The notes beneath the pieces are model-generated. The model had not been told where the DNA came from. It did no database searches and saw only the letters and a list, made by a program, of their open reading frames with translations. Shown here piece after piece: positions 7,299 through 15,700 of a stretch of DNA of 22,144 bases. A program made the translations under genes and the position numbers. The stretch spans positions 1-22,144 of the forward strand of contig JAUNIK010000004.1 of NCBI GenBank assembly GCA_030523505.1, read 5' to 3'. Source of the DNA: Prevotellaceae bacterium. GTDB lineage: Bacteria > Bacteroidota > Bacteroidia > Bacteroidales > Bacteroidaceae. Positions within the stretch are counted from its first letter, which is position 1, and each line of letters begins with the position of its first letter.

Positions 7299-8998
7299 CC
7301 CTCCCCAAACAGTTCATTCATATTCTTCTCTATCTCCTTGCTTAGTGCGTCAGCCTCTTGGTTGAGGGCGGAGAAGTCTGTGTGCAGAGACCTCATCGTC
7401 TCGGCAAACTCTGCCTCTGTCATGCCATCATCCTCTATCACCACGCCAACGTAGCGACCAGCATTGAGGGAGTAGTCCTGGTCTATGATACCGTCCTCAC
7501 CCTCCAACTTCGCTACCTTGCAGAGACCAATCACGTCCTGATATTTGCCGTCAGGCCAACGCTCCAACAACCAATCCACCTCCGTCTGCTTGCCCTCTGC
7601 CTTGTATTCCTCCACCAATGCCCAGAAAGCAGCGCTGTCCCCCTCATAGAGGCGAGTGATGATGCCAAGGTTCTTTATCTGCTCATCAGAGAACTTTCGG
7701 TGTGCCCTATCCACCTGCGTGAAGATGTTGCGGGCATCGATGAAGAGTATCTCATCCTTGTGGGTGCGCTGCTTGTTGAAAAACCAGAGTGTGGCAGGCA
7801 GCGTGACGGTGGAGAACATATTGCTTGGGAGTGTCACCATCTGACTGATGATGCCGTCCTCTATCATCTTCTTTCTTATCTCCAACTCTGAAGCGCCAGC
7901 ATCCGAGGCAGAGTTTGCCATTACGAGTGCAGCCTTGCCATTCTCATTGAGCGCAGTGGCAAAGTATCCTATCCACAAGTAGTTGGCATTGGGCACAGTC
8001 TCCTTCTTGTCCGATGCCTTCTTGGTGGATTTGGTCTTGTTGCGTGGCACACCGTATGTGGAGAAACGCTTGTCATCTATGACACGCTCCGTCACCACCT
8101 CATCCACGTTGAAGGGAGGATTCGCCATCACATAGTCGAACTGACCAAAGGCACTGTAAGGGTCAGAGTAGAAAGAGTTTGCCTCCGTTATCTCACCACG
8201 GATATTGTTCAGCAGTAGGTTCATCTTCGCCAACTTCACAGTGTCGGGTTCTTTCTCCACACCATAGCAGCGGAAATGCATCATCTGGTCGCTGAGCACT
8301 TGTGCTGAGCCTGTCGAAGCATTGTGGCGGTGCATATAGCGTGCTGCCTGAACGAACATACCACCACTGCCACACGCAGGGTCAAGGAACTTCTTGTCGC
8401 CAATCTCTGGACGGAGCACCTCCACCATATACTGCACCACAGAGGCAGGGGTGTAGAATGCTCCACCACCTTGTCCCTCTGCAAGGGCAAAGTTGCCAAG
8501 GAAGTATTCATAAATCTGACCGAAGAGGTCGATGCTTATATCCTCGGGGATGTCCTTGAACACACGCACAATGCGGCTCAAGAGGTCGGGTTCTTCCTCT
8601 GGCACCAACTGCCCATAGACCTCCTTGGGCAGCACACCATCCATACGAGGGTTCTCACGCTCTATTGCCTCCATAGCACGCTTCACCAGCAGTGCCTTGT
8701 TAGCATCATCGGGAGCATCATTGAGGTAGTCGAAGTAGGCACACTCTGGAAGGTAGAACCCACACTTCTCTATCGCCACATCCTTGTAGTCTCGCTCCAT
8801 GCGCGTGCCCTTGTGCTGCTCATATTCAGCATCAATATCTGCCTTGTGCTGCTTGAAGAGCACGTCGGCATAGCGTAGGAAGATAAGTCCAAGGATGGGT
8901 TGCCCATATTTGTTGGCAGCAAGGTGAGCACCAGCACGCAGCATGTCTGCCGAGTGCCACAGGCGGTCTTTGAGGTCTTTGAGGTCTATATCTGTCAT
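7295..8998 (-). CDS. hsdM: type I restriction methyltransferase subunit M (HsdM)
   Basis: HsdM is the N6-adenine methyltransferase subunit. The 567-residue protein has the N-terminal helical domain (LRAGAHLAANKY, GLIFLRYADVLF), the SAM-binding motif DPACGSGG (206-213) and the catalytic motif NPPF (293-296), all intact. The ATG at 8998 is preferred to a GTG ten codons upstream: family members begin near MTDIDLKDLKDRLW, and the upstream codons overlap a palindrome in the leader. Residues about 226-238 (NASTGSAQVLSDQ) are encoded by a REP-like repeat and form an extra stretch between motifs I and IV. It is the first gene of the operon, behind a recognisable -7/-33 promoter. Confidence 0.96.
   Translation of the reverse strand: MTDIDLKDLKDRLWHSADMLRAGAHLAANKYGQPILGLIFLRYADVLFKQHKADIDAEYEQHKGTRMERDYKDVAIEKCGFYLPECAYFDYLNDAPDDANKALLVKRAMEAIERENPRMDGVLPKEVYGQLVPEEEPDLLSRIVRVFKDIPEDISIDLFGQIYEYFLGNFALAEGQGGGAFYTPASVVQYMVEVLRPEIGDKKFLDPACGSGGMFVQAARYMHRHNASTGSAQVLSDQMMHFRCYGVEKEPDTVKLAKMNLLLNNIRGEITEANSFYSDPYSAFGQFDYVMANPPFNVDEVVTERVIDDKRFSTYGVPRNKTKSTKKASDKKETVPNANYLWIGYFATALNENGKAALVMANSASDAGASELEIRKKMIEDGIISQMVTLPSNMFSTVTLPATLWFFNKQRTHKDEILFIDARNIFTQVDRAHRKFSDEQIKNLGIITRLYEGDSAAFWALVEEYKAEGKQTEVDWLLERWPDGKYQDVIGLCKVAKLEGEDGIIDQDYSLNAGRYVGVVIEDDGMTEAEFAETMRSLHTDFSALNQEADALSKEIEKNMNELFGEG
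8291..8322. repeat. REP-like repetitive element inside hsdM
   Basis: The plus strand reads CTGAGCACTTGTGCTGAG followed by CCTGTCGAAGCA. The stretch holds an AGCAC-TT-GTGCT inverted repeat and the CTTCGACAGGCTCAGCAC core of a widespread REP-type repeat, whose spurious plus-strand translation VLSLSKH is familiar in many genomes. Here it lies in frame in hsdM and contributes about 11 residues. The family assignment is from memory; copy number in this genome is unknown. Confidence 0.7.
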
Positions 8999-9011
8999 TG
9001 AATCGTCAACA

Positions 9012-9041
9012 TTACTTAAGTAACACACATAAGAAATGTGT
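9012..9041. promoter_or_regulatory. palindromes in the hsd leader, possible operator
   Basis: Two dyads lie between the hsd promoter and the hsdM ATG: a perfect 12-bp palindrome TTACTTAAGTAA (9012-9023) and the inverted repeat ACACAT-AAGAA-ATGTGT (9025-9041). Both are transcribed. They could bind a regulator, perhaps the winged-helix protein of the operon, or fold in the leader. The dyads are seen; binding is inference. Confidence 0.45.
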
Positions 9042-9083
9042 CATTATTTTATTCTTACATAATACTATAAAATATATAGTCTG

Positions 9084-9115
9084 CAAATATACATGTTTTT
9101 TGTCATATCATTCAA
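9084..9115 (-). promoter_or_regulatory. promoter of the hsd operon
   Basis: On the minus strand TATATTTG (9091-9084) matches the Bacteroidetes -7 consensus TAnnTTTG, and a TTG (9115-9113) lies 21 nt upstream where the -33 element is expected. This implies transcription starting around 9078 and a leader of about 80 nt before the hsdM ATG at 8998. Confidence 0.7.
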
Positions 9116-9122
9116 GGCTTTA

Positions 9123-9157
9123 GTCACAAAAAAAGCCCCGCCGTGAGTAGGCGGGGC
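9123..9157 (-). terminator. rho-independent terminator downstream of amtB
   Basis: An 8-bp GC stem, GCCCCGCC (9135-9142) and GGCGGGGC (9150-9157), is followed on the minus strand by seven T residues (9134-9128). It lies about 65 nt past the amtB stop. A 33-of-35 match recurs at 12376-12410. Confidence 0.9.
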
Positions 9158-9185
9158 GTTGTGGTTGTTATGTGGTATTAGTAAC

Positions 9186-9210
9186 ACTCCGGAGTGGTCC
9201 GGAGTTTTTT
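9186..9210 (+). terminator. hairpin with U-tract facing the plus strand
   Basis: ACTCCGGA (9186-9193) and TCCGGAGT (9198-9205) form a perfect 8-bp stem with a 4-nt loop, followed on the plus strand by T6. It is oriented to stop plus-strand transcription entering amtB from the right-hand end of the hsd region. No plus-strand gene ends here, so it may block antisense transcription. Confidence 0.6.
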
Positions 9211-9223
9211 ATTTTGCGAGAGA

Positions 9224-10468
9224 CTACAGTTCGTCTTGTTTGTCGTAAGCATGTTCGCCAAGAATTGAGGCGTCGATGCCTTCACGTTCTTCCGATTCGC
9301 TAACGCGTACAGGTGTAACCTTGTTGATGACCCATAGGATGACATAGGTGAAGACGAAGCCATAGATGGCACTTACGATGGTAGCAACCAACTGTTTGAA
9401 GAAGAATGCACCTTCGCCAGTGATGAGTCCGTTAGCACCGTTGGCGTTGACTGCTGTGGTAGCAAATATGCCGAGCAAGATGGTGCCTACGAAGCCACCG
9501 ATGCCGTGCACGCCCCATACGTCCATAGCGTCGTCCCATTGACGTTTGTTTTTCCATTCAACAGCGAGGTAGCAGCAAACGGAAGCAACGATGCCGACGA
9601 TAGGTGCGCTCCAGATTGGCATGTAGCCAGCACCTGGTGTGATGGTGGCAAGACCAGCGATTGAGCCAGTGAGCACACCAACAAGTTTTGGTTGACGATG
9701 ACGGCACCATTCGATAACGAGCCATGTGATGAGTGCGAATGAAGCAGCGATGTCGGTGTTGAGGAAAGCGAGAGTGGTGACGCTGTCGACGCCAAGTTCG
9801 CTACCTGCGTTGAAGCCGTACCAACCGAACCAGAGCAAGCCTGTGCCGATGGCAACCAATGGTATGCTGTTTGGTGTGGAGTTTTTGTCGACACGTGCGC
9901 CAACAAAGAATACGGATGCTAATGCAGCGAAACCAGCAAGGATGTGAACGGCAATACCGCCAGCGAAGTCGAGTACGCCCCATTCAGCGAGCAAACCGCC
10001 ACCCCATACCATGTGTGCAAATGGGTAGTAAACGAAGAACTGCCACAAGGTGAGGAAGATGAAGTAAGCTTTGAAGTTGATACGGTTCACAAATGCACCA
10101 GTGATAAGTGCAGGTGTGAGGATGGCGAACATCATTTGGAATGAGATGAAGACAAATTCAGGAATGCCACCGTTGGCACTTGGATGTATGCTGTCGATGG
10201 TAACGCCGTGTAAGAAGCATTTGTCGAGGTTGCCTAAGATGCCAGCCCAGTCGGTGCCTTCGGCCATAGTGCCGCTAAAGCATAGGCTGTAGCCGCAAAC
10301 GAACCATAGAACAGTGCTCCAACCGAGCGATACGAAACTTTGAATCATGATGCCAAGAATGTTTCTCTTGGTGGCAAGACCGCCATAGAAGAAAGCCAAG
10401 GCAGGGGTCATCAGCATGACGAGACTGGCAGCGATGACCATAAAAGCGGTGTCGGTAAAACTAAACAT
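9224..10468 (-). CDS. amtB: ammonium transporter AmtB
   Basis: This is an inner-membrane trimeric ammonium channel of the Amt/Rh family. The 414-residue protein has about 11 hydrophobic segments. Counterparts of the E. coli pore residues are present: F110 (SFQMMF), W155 (HMVWGG), D167 (LDFAGG), H175 (AVHILAGF), S223 (FNAGS) and H321 (VHGIGG). The cytoplasmic tail ends LGEHAYDKQDEL, the usual Amt tail pattern. No cleavable signal peptide is evident, unlike E. coli AmtB. It starts 38 nt after the stop of the outer-membrane barrel gene and is probably in its operon. No glnK (PII) gene is adjacent in this window, although PII proteins usually gate Amt channels. Confidence 0.97.
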   Translation of the reverse strand: MFSFTDTAFMVIAASLVMLMTPALAFFYGGLATKRNILGIMIQSFVSLGWSTVLWFVCGYSLCFSGTMAEGTDWAGILGNLDKCFLHGVTIDSIHPSANGGIPEFVFISFQMMFAILTPALITGAFVNRINFKAYFIFLTLWQFFVYYPFAHMVWGGGLLAEWGVLDFAGGIAVHILAGFAALASVFFVGARVDKNSTPNSIPLVAIGTGLLWFGWYGFNAGSELGVDSVTTLAFLNTDIAASFALITWLVIEWCRHRQPKLVGVLTGSIAGLATITPGAGYMPIWSAPIVGIVASVCCYLAVEWKNKRQWDDAMDVWGVHGIGGFVGTILLGIFATTAVNANGANGLITGEGAFFFKQLVATIVSAIYGFVFTYVILWVINKVTPVRVSESEEREGIDASILGEHAYDKQDEL

Positions 10469-10506
10469 AGTAACGATTTATTTTATTTGTTATTTTTCTT
10501 GTTGTT

Positions 10507-11238
10507 TTAGAATGTGATGGCACAACCAACAACGGCATACATTTTATTAGCTGTTGGGTTGGCAATAAGTTGTAGATAGAGAGGTATTTCGAAGCGTTGT
10601 CCTAAAGGAAATGCATGACGAATTTCAGCGCTTATGTTCACGATGTCGAATCCGTCGTTGCCATAGAATGTAGCATCTCCTTTGCCATTGACGGCAGCTC
10701 CGAGTGCAAATGAAAGGTCGGTATCGATTTTCTTAATAGGTTGTGTGTAGCTTGCTTCGACGTAGGTGCTGTAGACGAGTTTGCCGTTGTCTTTGCGTGC
10801 ATCGTTGCCAAAAAAGTTGGTGTAGGCTGATAACGACAAGTTCGTTTTTGGCACGTTGAAGATGAGCCCAGCCTCAAGCACATGGTCGGTGGTGTTGGCG
10901 TGATAGTCGAAATAGTGGTAGTCGGTGTGTAACGTTGGGAATGAGTAGTCGGTTACTTGTATGGTGATGAGATCATCGCCAAAAGTGTATCCGAGTGTCC
11001 AATCGAACTCTTGGTATTCGTTGAGTGCAAAGCCATAAGCACCCCAGACGCCAAGGCTCAAACCACGCCAGCTGACAGCGACTCCTGGTTCGATACAAGG
11101 AGCGTTGCCACCCAGAGGTTGTCCGCGCCAAACGTAGCGGCTTTGTAAGTCCACGCCACCGCTTACGCTCCAGGCGCTTTGTGCTATACCCCTTACAGCA
11201 AGGGTAAGACAAACTAAAATAAGTAACAATTTTTTCAT
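10507..11238 (-). CDS. outer-membrane beta-barrel protein, TorF/Gcw_chp-like
   Basis: The 243-residue protein starts with a signal peptide, MKKLLLILVCLTLAVRGIAQ, with likely cleavage after residue 20. The mature part opens with the family signature GGVDLQSRYVWRG (28-39) and continues as alternating polar and hydrophobic strands typical of a small barrel, ending in AVVGCAITF with a terminal Phe as expected for outer-membrane assembly. It is first in a two-gene unit with amtB, 38 nt apart. That pairing suggests nitrogen-related permeability of the outer membrane, for example passage of ammonium or another small nitrogen compound. The substrate is not known. The family name is by motif resemblance. 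Confidence 0.8.
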   Translation of the reverse strand: MKKLLLILVCLTLAVRGIAQSAWSVSGGVDLQSRYVWRGQPLGGNAPCIEPGVAVSWRGLSLGVWGAYGFALNEYQEFDWTLGYTFGDDLITIQVTDYSFPTLHTDYHYFDYHANTTDHVLEAGLIFNVPKTNLSLSAYTNFFGNDARKDNGKLVYSTYVEASYTQPIKKIDTDLSFALGAAVNGKGDATFYGNDGFDIVNISAEIRHAFPLGQRFEIPLYLQLIANPTANKMYAVVGCAITF

Positions 11239-11328
11239 AGCGTATGTTTCTTTGTGTTGGCAGGAGCAGTGGCAACGGCATTATGATGTGAGCGTGCATG
11301 CGCATCCTGCGTACGTTTTTTTACGGTG

Positions 11329-11360
11329 CAAAGAAACACATAAACGTCGAAAACAGAGTC
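11329..11360 (-). promoter_or_regulatory. candidate promoter of the barrel-amtB unit
   Basis: On the minus strand TTTCTTTG (11336-11329) differs from the -7 consensus TAnnTTTG at one key base, and a T-rich stretch (TGTTTTC) lies upstream without a clear -33 TTTG. It would give a leader of about 85-90 nt. This is the best candidate in the 218-bp divergent intergenic region 11239-11456. Confidence 0.4.
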
Positions 11361-11420
11361 GTGATTTAGTGTTAGGTTGTCTAAAAACTAAATTATTACT
11401 GTCATTATTCTATTTTTTCG

Positions 11421-11428
11421 TATCTTTG
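11421..11428 (+). promoter_or_regulatory. -7 box of the AraC-type regulator gene
   Basis: TATCTTTG matches the Bacteroidetes -7 consensus TAnnTTTG exactly and lies 28 nt before the ATG at 11457, giving a leader of about 20 nt. The -33 element is weak. Confidence 0.6.
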
Positions 11429-11456
11429 CGGTCGGTTCGAACAATTGAGTTTCACT

Positions 11457-12191
11457 ATGTTACAAAGAATATTACACATTGCGCCCATTCTTTTGTATTT
11501 GTCACTCGCATCCCTCTCGCTTCAGGCTCAAGGCAAAGCCATGCCTCGTGTCGACGACAAAGAGAAGGAGGCAAAGGCGCTGTACGCTGAAGGAAATTAC
11601 CGTGAAGCGTGCGATATTTTGTTGCAAACAACAGAGGCACGCAAAGGCATAGAAGATAATCGCATTGCTCATGGTTTGTTTTTTTTCATGCTGTTGAACA
11701 TCACGGGAGTTTTCTTTTTTCTATGGATTGAGAAGCGTAAAGCTTACAAACTGTTGGTCGATAAGAATGCTGAAGAAGCCAAGAAGCCGGTGATTAATAG
11801 TTTTACCTTTAGTTTCGATGGCACTCCCGACACCGAAGAGGTGGACCGACAGTTGCTGCATCATCTGCAAGAGCTGTTGGAAGTGGAGGGTGTTTACAAA
11901 GAGCCTGGCATTACGGTGGCAGAGTTGGCACAGCGTATGAATGTTACTCGCGCCGACCTCTCGCGTGTAGTGAATCAGCAGTTGCACTGTTCGTTTCCTG
12001 CGTTGTTGAATCAATATCGTGTGCGTGAAGCAATCCGTCTGTTGACCGATTCGTCGACAACAAGTTATAAGTTAGAAGCTATTGGCGACCTCTGCGGCTA
12101 CAACAACAGGCAAGTCTTTCACGCCGCATTTAAGAAGGAAACGGGTCTTACACCGTTAGAGTTCCGAAAAGCGGCACAAAGCCACGATTAA
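11457..12191 (+). CDS. small membrane-anchored AraC-family transcriptional regulator
   Basis: The 244-residue protein starts with a signal peptide or signal anchor (residues about 4-24, ILHIAPILLYLSLASLSLQAQ). A charged stretch with one TPR-like helix pair follows (KEAKALYAEGNYREACDILL, about 37-56), then a transmembrane helix (about 73-91, GLFFFMLLNITGVFFFLW), a linker, and a C-terminal AraC-type double helix-turn-helix (about 152-240, with TVAELAQRMNVTRADLSRVVN and IGDLCGYNNRQVFHAAFKKETGLTPLEFR). The ATG at 11457 is preferred over a TTG four codons earlier. The topology puts a very small sensor in the periplasm and the DNA-binding domain in the cytoplasm. It is divergent from the barrel-amtB unit and could control it; that is inference. 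Confidence 0.9.
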   Translation: MLQRILHIAPILLYLSLASLSLQAQGKAMPRVDDKEKEAKALYAEGNYREACDILLQTTEARKGIEDNRIAHGLFFFMLLNITGVFFFLWIEKRKAYKLLVDKNAEEAKKPVINSFTFSFDGTPDTEEVDRQLLHHLQELLEVEGVYKEPGITVAELAQRMNVTRADLSRVVNQQLHCSFPALLNQYRVREAIRLLTDSSTTSYKLEAIGDLCGYNNRQVFHAAFKKETGLTPLEFRKAAQSHD

Positions 12192-12251
12192 ATGTTTTAT
12201 CGTTGTCGGACGTAAAAAAGTCTCCAACGTTTTTCTCCTAACAATATATTT

Positions 12252-12287
12252 AAAAAGGGTAGACAATGTGGTATGTCTACCCTTTTT
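12252..12287. terminator. symmetrical (bidirectional) terminator behind the AraC-type gene
   Basis: AAAAAGGGTAGAC (12252-12264) and GTCTACCCTTTTT (12275-12287) form a perfect 13-bp stem around a 10-nt loop. The A-run and T-run ends let it act on both strands. It is 60 nt after the AraC stop. Confidence 0.88.
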
Positions 12288-12375
12288 GCGTATGGCACAA
12301 GCACAGATTGTTGCGGTCAACACGTGCTATTTTTTCCCGCTGTACCATGTGTACTATTTTTCCCATTGTATTGAT

Positions 12376-12410
12376 GTCACAAAAAAAGCCCCGCCGTGGT
12401 TAGGCGGGGC
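12376..12410 (-). terminator. rho-independent terminator of the giant adhesin gene
   Basis: GCCCCGCC (12388-12395) and GGCGGGGC (12403-12410) pair, followed on the minus strand by seven T residues (12387-12381). It lies about 75 nt past the stop at 12484 and is nearly identical to the terminator at 9123-9157. The remainder of the 292-bp gap 12192-12483 holds the bidirectional terminator and one more hairpin, and no gene. Confidence 0.9.
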
Positions 12411-12442
12411 TGAGAGACTTATGAGTTTTCCTGATAGTCCCA

Positions 12443-12466
12443 GGCACTCCTTGAAGAAGGAGCGCC
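12443..12466 (-). other. hairpin just after the giant gene stop
   Basis: In minus-strand RNA, GGCGCUCCUU and AAGGAGUGCC pair over 10 bp with one G-U wobble around a CUUC loop. It starts 17 nt after the stop codon and lacks a U-tract, so it may protect the 3' end rather than terminate. Confidence 0.5.
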
Positions 12467-12483
12467 CAGGGGTTTAAGGGTTT

Positions 12484-12753
12484 TTACTTCACGATGACTT
12501 TGCCGTACATCACACGACCGGTGCCGGTGGTGAGGCGAATCATGTAGAGACCATCGACGTCAGGCATCTTCACGAACATTGGTTGTTCTTTTGGCTCGGT
12601 GCGGTCGATGAGTTCGCCGTTCGAGGTGAAGAGTTCAATGACGAGTCCGTCGCGGTCAGCTTCGTTCAGTGTTACGTCGAGACGAACTTCGCCACCACGT
12701 TTCACTGGGTTAGGACTGATTGCGAACATGCCGTCTTCAGCGTAGTCGATACC
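12484..12753 (-). other. type IX secretion C-terminal sorting domain
   Basis: The last 89 residues of the giant protein hold the features of a Por-type tail: SPNPV near its start, a Gly-Glu-Val strand, the ELFTSNGELID strand, DGLYMIRL and the terminal YGKVIVK. This tail directs export by the type IX system and is normally removed at the surface. Confidence 0.92.
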
Positions 12754-15700
12754 TACGTTCACGGTGAGTATCAACGTTACAACTGAGTCGCAACCAGCAG
12801 CGGTGGTGCCGCGGTAGGTGTAAGTACCAGCAGCGGTGATGGTCTGACCATTCCATGTGTATGGCAGATCGTTGCTGGTGATGGTTTGTGTCTCTGTGGT
12901 GTTGTAGGTTGGGTTCACAGTGAGGTTGAGAGTTACGATAGAGTCGCAACCAGATGCTGTGGTGCCTTGCCATGTGTAAGAACCTGCGGTAGTGTAGGTG
13001 TTACCGTTCCAAGTGTAGGAGTTACCTTGACAGATTGCGTAGTTCTCTGTTACGTTCACTGCGTTCGACACGGTGAGCACGAGGTTGATCACAGAGTCGC
13101 ATGTTGCTGTCGAGCCAGTAGCACCGTAGTAGGTGTAAGTGCCAGAAGCGGTGCATGTTTGTCCACGCCAGGTGTAAGGCAGTTGTGTCGAACAGATGGT
13201 TACATATTCGGTGTCGGTGTAACCAGGTAGTACGGTGAGATTGAGAGTAACGATAGAGTCGCAACCATCTACTGTGTTGAGGTAACGGTAGTAAGTGCCA
13301 GAGGTGCTTTCGTTGAATCCGTTCAAGGTGTAGGTTACACCTTGACAAACGGTGTCGTTGATGACTGTTTGTGCTGACGAGACAATGTTCAATGTCAGAG
13401 TTACCAATGTATCGTTGACGATGCGTTGGAATGTCATTGGACTTTGTGTGATGTCGAGCTCGGTGCTTGAGATGTTGAATCCGTTAGCCACGTAGTTGTA
13501 ACCATCGCAGACAGTGGTGTTGATGTTCTTCGTGCCAGAGTAATGACGCAGACTTATATTTACATCATCAAGATAGAAGTAAGTATAAGAGGTGCTTGTT
13601 GGCGATGTCATTTGTTGTGGACTTGGCGCGAGGAATACGATGTACTGTCCGTTACCACGGTAGTTCTCGAAGTTGACAGTGTAGGAGTTCCAACCTGTTG
13701 CTGCAGGCACGATGGTATCGATGATAGTGATGGTGCTTACATCGGTTGGGTTGGTTGCTACACCAACAGCAGCGAAGTAGTTGGTGCTACCAAAGTACAA
13801 GTTATAGGTTGCTTGCATCAAGTTTACTGTTGAGCCAACCAGTTTTGGTGTTGCGAGGAAGCAATAGTACGAAGCGCTACCATAGAAGTAAACAGAACCT
13901 ATACCACTGACTTTCTGAGTCGAAGTGATGTAAGGATAAGCTGTTGGGTAGTTGGTCACAGAGCTCCAACAAGATGGGTGGTTAGCTGTTGAGCCAGCGC
14001 CATCGGAGTCGAAGTTTTCAACAAAGTTGTGTGTTTGGTCGATTAATACATCGCCACAAGCAGCACGACAAGAAACCATGGTCCATGCACTTGCGCCATC
14101 GGCACATACGGTGCGTGCCCAGATGTTGTAGACATTTGAAGCAGTAACGCCTGTTACTACGATGTTGGTGTTGCTTACCACAGCATTATAAACAGCGTTG
14201 GTAGTGTCTGGTAATGTGTTGTTTTTGTTCACAACAACTTCCCAAAGACTATCGGTATCAAATGCTGGTACGATGCTGAAGCTGAGTGTGTCGGCTACTG
14301 ATGTGCCTAATGCGATAGAAGGACGAACGCAAGAAGGAATCATGTGGATATTGACATTGTCAATATAACCCGTTACATAATCTTGTGCTACAAATGCAAT
14401 GTATTGTCCGTTGCCGGTGTAACGATTGAACAAGATGTTGATAGGACTAAATGATCCATAAGATGAGTTCGTATTGTCGATGGTGTCAACAGGTGTAAAT
14501 GTTGAGAGATCCTCTGGGTCGGTCATCACACCAACTTGCAACACCGTAGCAGTTGTTGTTCCAAGACGATATTCAAGCGTCATCTCCATCTGATTAACAG
14601 GAATACCACTAAGAAGTGGCGTTACAGCGTAAGTAACGTACGATGCTGGGTTGTAGAAATAGAGTGAAGCTGGTGAACTGGAATAGTAAGTAGCATTGAT
14701 GTATGGATAAGAAATGCTGTAAGTACTTGACGTTGTCCAACATGATGGTTTAGCTGTTGTGCCAGTGCCATCAGAGTCAAAGTTTTGTGCATACGAGTGT
14801 ACGCTGTCGATAACGACATTCGGACATCCTGTTTTGAATGTTGTCGAGTGCCAAGCACTGAGGTTGCTACTATCGTTACCACACCATGAGCGAGCCCAAA
14901 CAGTGTATGAAGTGTTTGCAGCAAGCGTGGTGATATTGATAGAGTTGTTAGGTACAATAACTGTGCCACTGTATTCTGGCGATGCATAAGATGGTGTTGA
15001 GCCAACAGGAACAACAACAACGTCGAAGATGCTGTCGGTAGCATGTGCAGGAATAATGTTTACTGTAACGTCGTCGTAAGAAACGCTTGCATCAACATTA
15101 ATACCAGGATAAGTACAGCTGTCAACAACAGAGAATACTACATTATCAATGAATGTATAGTGACCTGTTCCACATATTGGCGACATGATGCAGATGCAGC
15201 GTCCTGTGCCAGTGTACGATGTGAGATTGACAGAAATGTCGTTCCAAGTAAGAACAGCAGAAACGCTTACTTCTTCAACCAACTCGAATGTTGAGATATC
15301 GTTAGGATTCGACATCACACCAACCTGCATGGTGTAGGTTGTTGCGGTGGTGTACATCTTGAAGTTAACCTTCACATTGTTGATTGGTGTGCCAGTCACA
15401 GCTGGTGATGCCATGTAGCTATAAGCGGAGCCATAACTATAGAAATACATCGAAGCAGGTGAACTGTAAGATTGTGAACCAGTCAAGTAAGGATAAGCTG
15501 TGCCAGCGCTGTAAACGGAAGTCCAACAAGATGGTTTGAACAATGTGCTGCCATAACCATAGGTGTCGAAGTTTTCAACGTAATTGGTGGTGTCGTTTAC
15601 AAGGATGTCGGCGCATAGTGTCGTTCCTGTCGTATTGTACCATAAAGTGGTGTCGCCAGAAGCGCAGAAGCCACGAATATAAATATTGTAGGTAGTTTGT

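Noticed and set aside
8302..8559. Plus-strand ORF starting MLSLSKHCGG
   Set aside because: The start is the familiar spurious translation of the REP-like repeat and the remainder is antisense to hsdM.
8999..9028. Extension of hsdM to a GTG ten codons upstream
   Set aside because: The added codons do not resemble HsdM N-termini and overlap a perfect palindrome in the leader.
11445..11456. TTG start for the AraC-type gene
   Set aside because: The ATG four codons later gives a normal signal sequence and a sensible distance from the -7 box.
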